Below are positions 63,120 through 64,000 of a stretch of DNA of 64,000 nt, one piece after another. Under the pieces are notes generated by a model. The model did no database searches. It had not been told where the DNA came from and saw nothing but the letters and a program-made list of their open reading frames with translations. The position numbers and the translations under genes were made by a program. Positions within the stretch are counted from its first letter, which is position 1; the number at the start of each line of letters is the position of its first letter. The DNA comes from Rhyacichthys aspro (taxonomy: Eukaryota > Chordata > Actinopteri > Gobiiformes > Rhyacichthyidae): positions 18,203,136-18,267,135 of the forward strand of contig CM072170.1 in the NCBI GenBank assembly GCA_036850595.1, read 5' to 3'.

Positions 63120-64000
63120 ATGAACCGCCGCGCTGAAGGTACGACAAGTGCAGCAGTGAGAGCCGCTAAAGTTTGTAGTTCACACTGGGGGTAATATTTG
63201 GCTGTATTTTACTCACTTTTTAAGACCAGACCCTCCTTATCACATAGCACAGCTTTCTTTAAGTCGAGAGGAATTTGCTGGACGGTTTCCTCAGTGGTTA
63301 TGTGCAAGTGCTGGAAATTCTTCTCGCGTGTGTTTTCAATCAAAATAATGTTTCCTTCATATTTCAGCAGTCCAGGTCCAGCAGCAGCCTGCGGAGTGCG
63401 CGCGCTCCCCGCCGCTGCCCGCGGATCACGTGCTGTCCTCTGGAGCAGTGTTATTCCCCGGTACAGTCTCCTTCTGTTTACTGCTCTGGTGTGTCCAGAT
63501 CTGTTGCCTGTAGGTTCTGACGTGTCCTGTACTGTAGCCAGCTGTCAGTTCCGAGGGGTCCCGAATTGATTATTGTAATATGTAATATTAATTTGTGAAA
63601 TATTGTGCAGCCTTATTGTTCTTTCAACTTTACTAAATTATGCGCTAGGGGCCTCAGTAGCGTTTATTACCATAGAGGGAGCATAGCTTTGAGGTAGAAA
63701 TTAATCTGAGTGCACAGTGTGTTTAAATAGCCCTTAAATAGCAATGTAGCTGCTTCCTTTCAGCATACACAGCATGTACTTGAGTTTACACTGAGGTTAC
63801 AATGAATAGGCAGATGCAACTTGTTGACTGATGTGAGCCTGTGTCTGTCCAGGTGTGTTTGATCAGCATGGCTCCCCTTTGGTCGTGTTCCCAGTGGATG
63901 GACAGGCCAAGCTCTCCACAGCTCTTAGTAAAGCAGAAGTGGTGGACTTTATCCATTACTGCCTGTGCCAGCACAAGTACTATGAAAACAGACACATATA
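63120..64000 (+). CDS. Sec14/CRAL-TRIO-like protein, N-terminal part only
   Basis: Three exons join with matching phases: 63120-63138, 63368-63460 and 63853 to the window edge. They give MNRRAEAVQVQQQPAE, a proline-containing linker, ADHVLSSGAVLFP, GVFDQHGSPLVVFPVDG, QAKLSTALSKAEVVDFIHYC and then LCQHKYYENRHI before the sequence ends. The pattern of a small G-rich turn, D-x-x-G-x-P-L-V-V-F-P and then an amphipathic helix resembles the start of a Sec14/CRAL-TRIO domain as found in Dbl-type Rho exchange factors with spectrin repeats (Trio, MCF2L, PLEKHG4 types). I do not recognise the exact gene, so no symbol is given. The ATG at 63120 is the only in-frame start I found, but its first exon is tiny and the start could be wrong. 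The gene is divergent from rmdn3. Confidence 0.6.

Overview
This is a vertebrate nuclear genome window, and almost certainly a ray-finned (teleost) fish. The genes are split by short GT-AG introns into vertebrate orthologues, and the intergenic DNA is AT-rich. It carries dispersed repeats and small DNA transposons that I recognise as typical of teleosts. There is no bacterial, viral or CRISPR content. I could run no searches, so gene identities rest on recognising the protein families and on reconstructing exons by splice phase.

Layout from left to right: ankrd9 (+, 2 exons); a 4.9 kb stretch with no gene; a pcare/C2orf71-like gene (+, one large exon plus a small last exon); a 4 kb stretch holding a 0.77 kb DNA transposon; znf292 (+, 8 exons, 16 zinc fingers); the connexin gjb7 (-); smim8 (+); the DEAD-box helicase ddx51 (-, 15 exons); a 3.6 kb AT-rich gap; rad51 (+, 9 coding exons); rmdn3/PTPIP51 (-, 12 exons, introns full of fold-back and Tigger-like elements); a broken small-molecule-kinase-like fragment (-); and the first three exons of a gene with a Sec14/CRAL-TRIO-like start (+), which runs off the right edge.

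The genes do not form an operon or a single pathway. They do preserve pieces of old vertebrate synteny: znf292-gjb7-smim8 lie together as on human 6q15, and rad51-rmdn3 as on human 15q15. Here these blocks are joined to each other through ddx51, and to ankrd9 and pcare. Neighbouring transcription units are mostly convergent (znf292/gjb7, smim8/ddx51, rad51/rmdn3) or divergent (gjb7/smim8, ddx51/rad51, rmdn3/last gene).

I found no convincing new biological system. The observations most worth a second look are: an apparent 1-nt frameshift in a homopolymer of ddx51 exon 2, proven by flanking exon phases; a decayed EcKinase/CHK-like gene fragment with two lesions; an intron inside the connexin coding region; a fourfold tandem repeat of about 84 residues inside znf292; a GC-AG intron in znf292; a pcare splice donor that overlaps its own stop codon; and a 14-bp minisatellite in which nearly every unit is a consensus 5' splice site.
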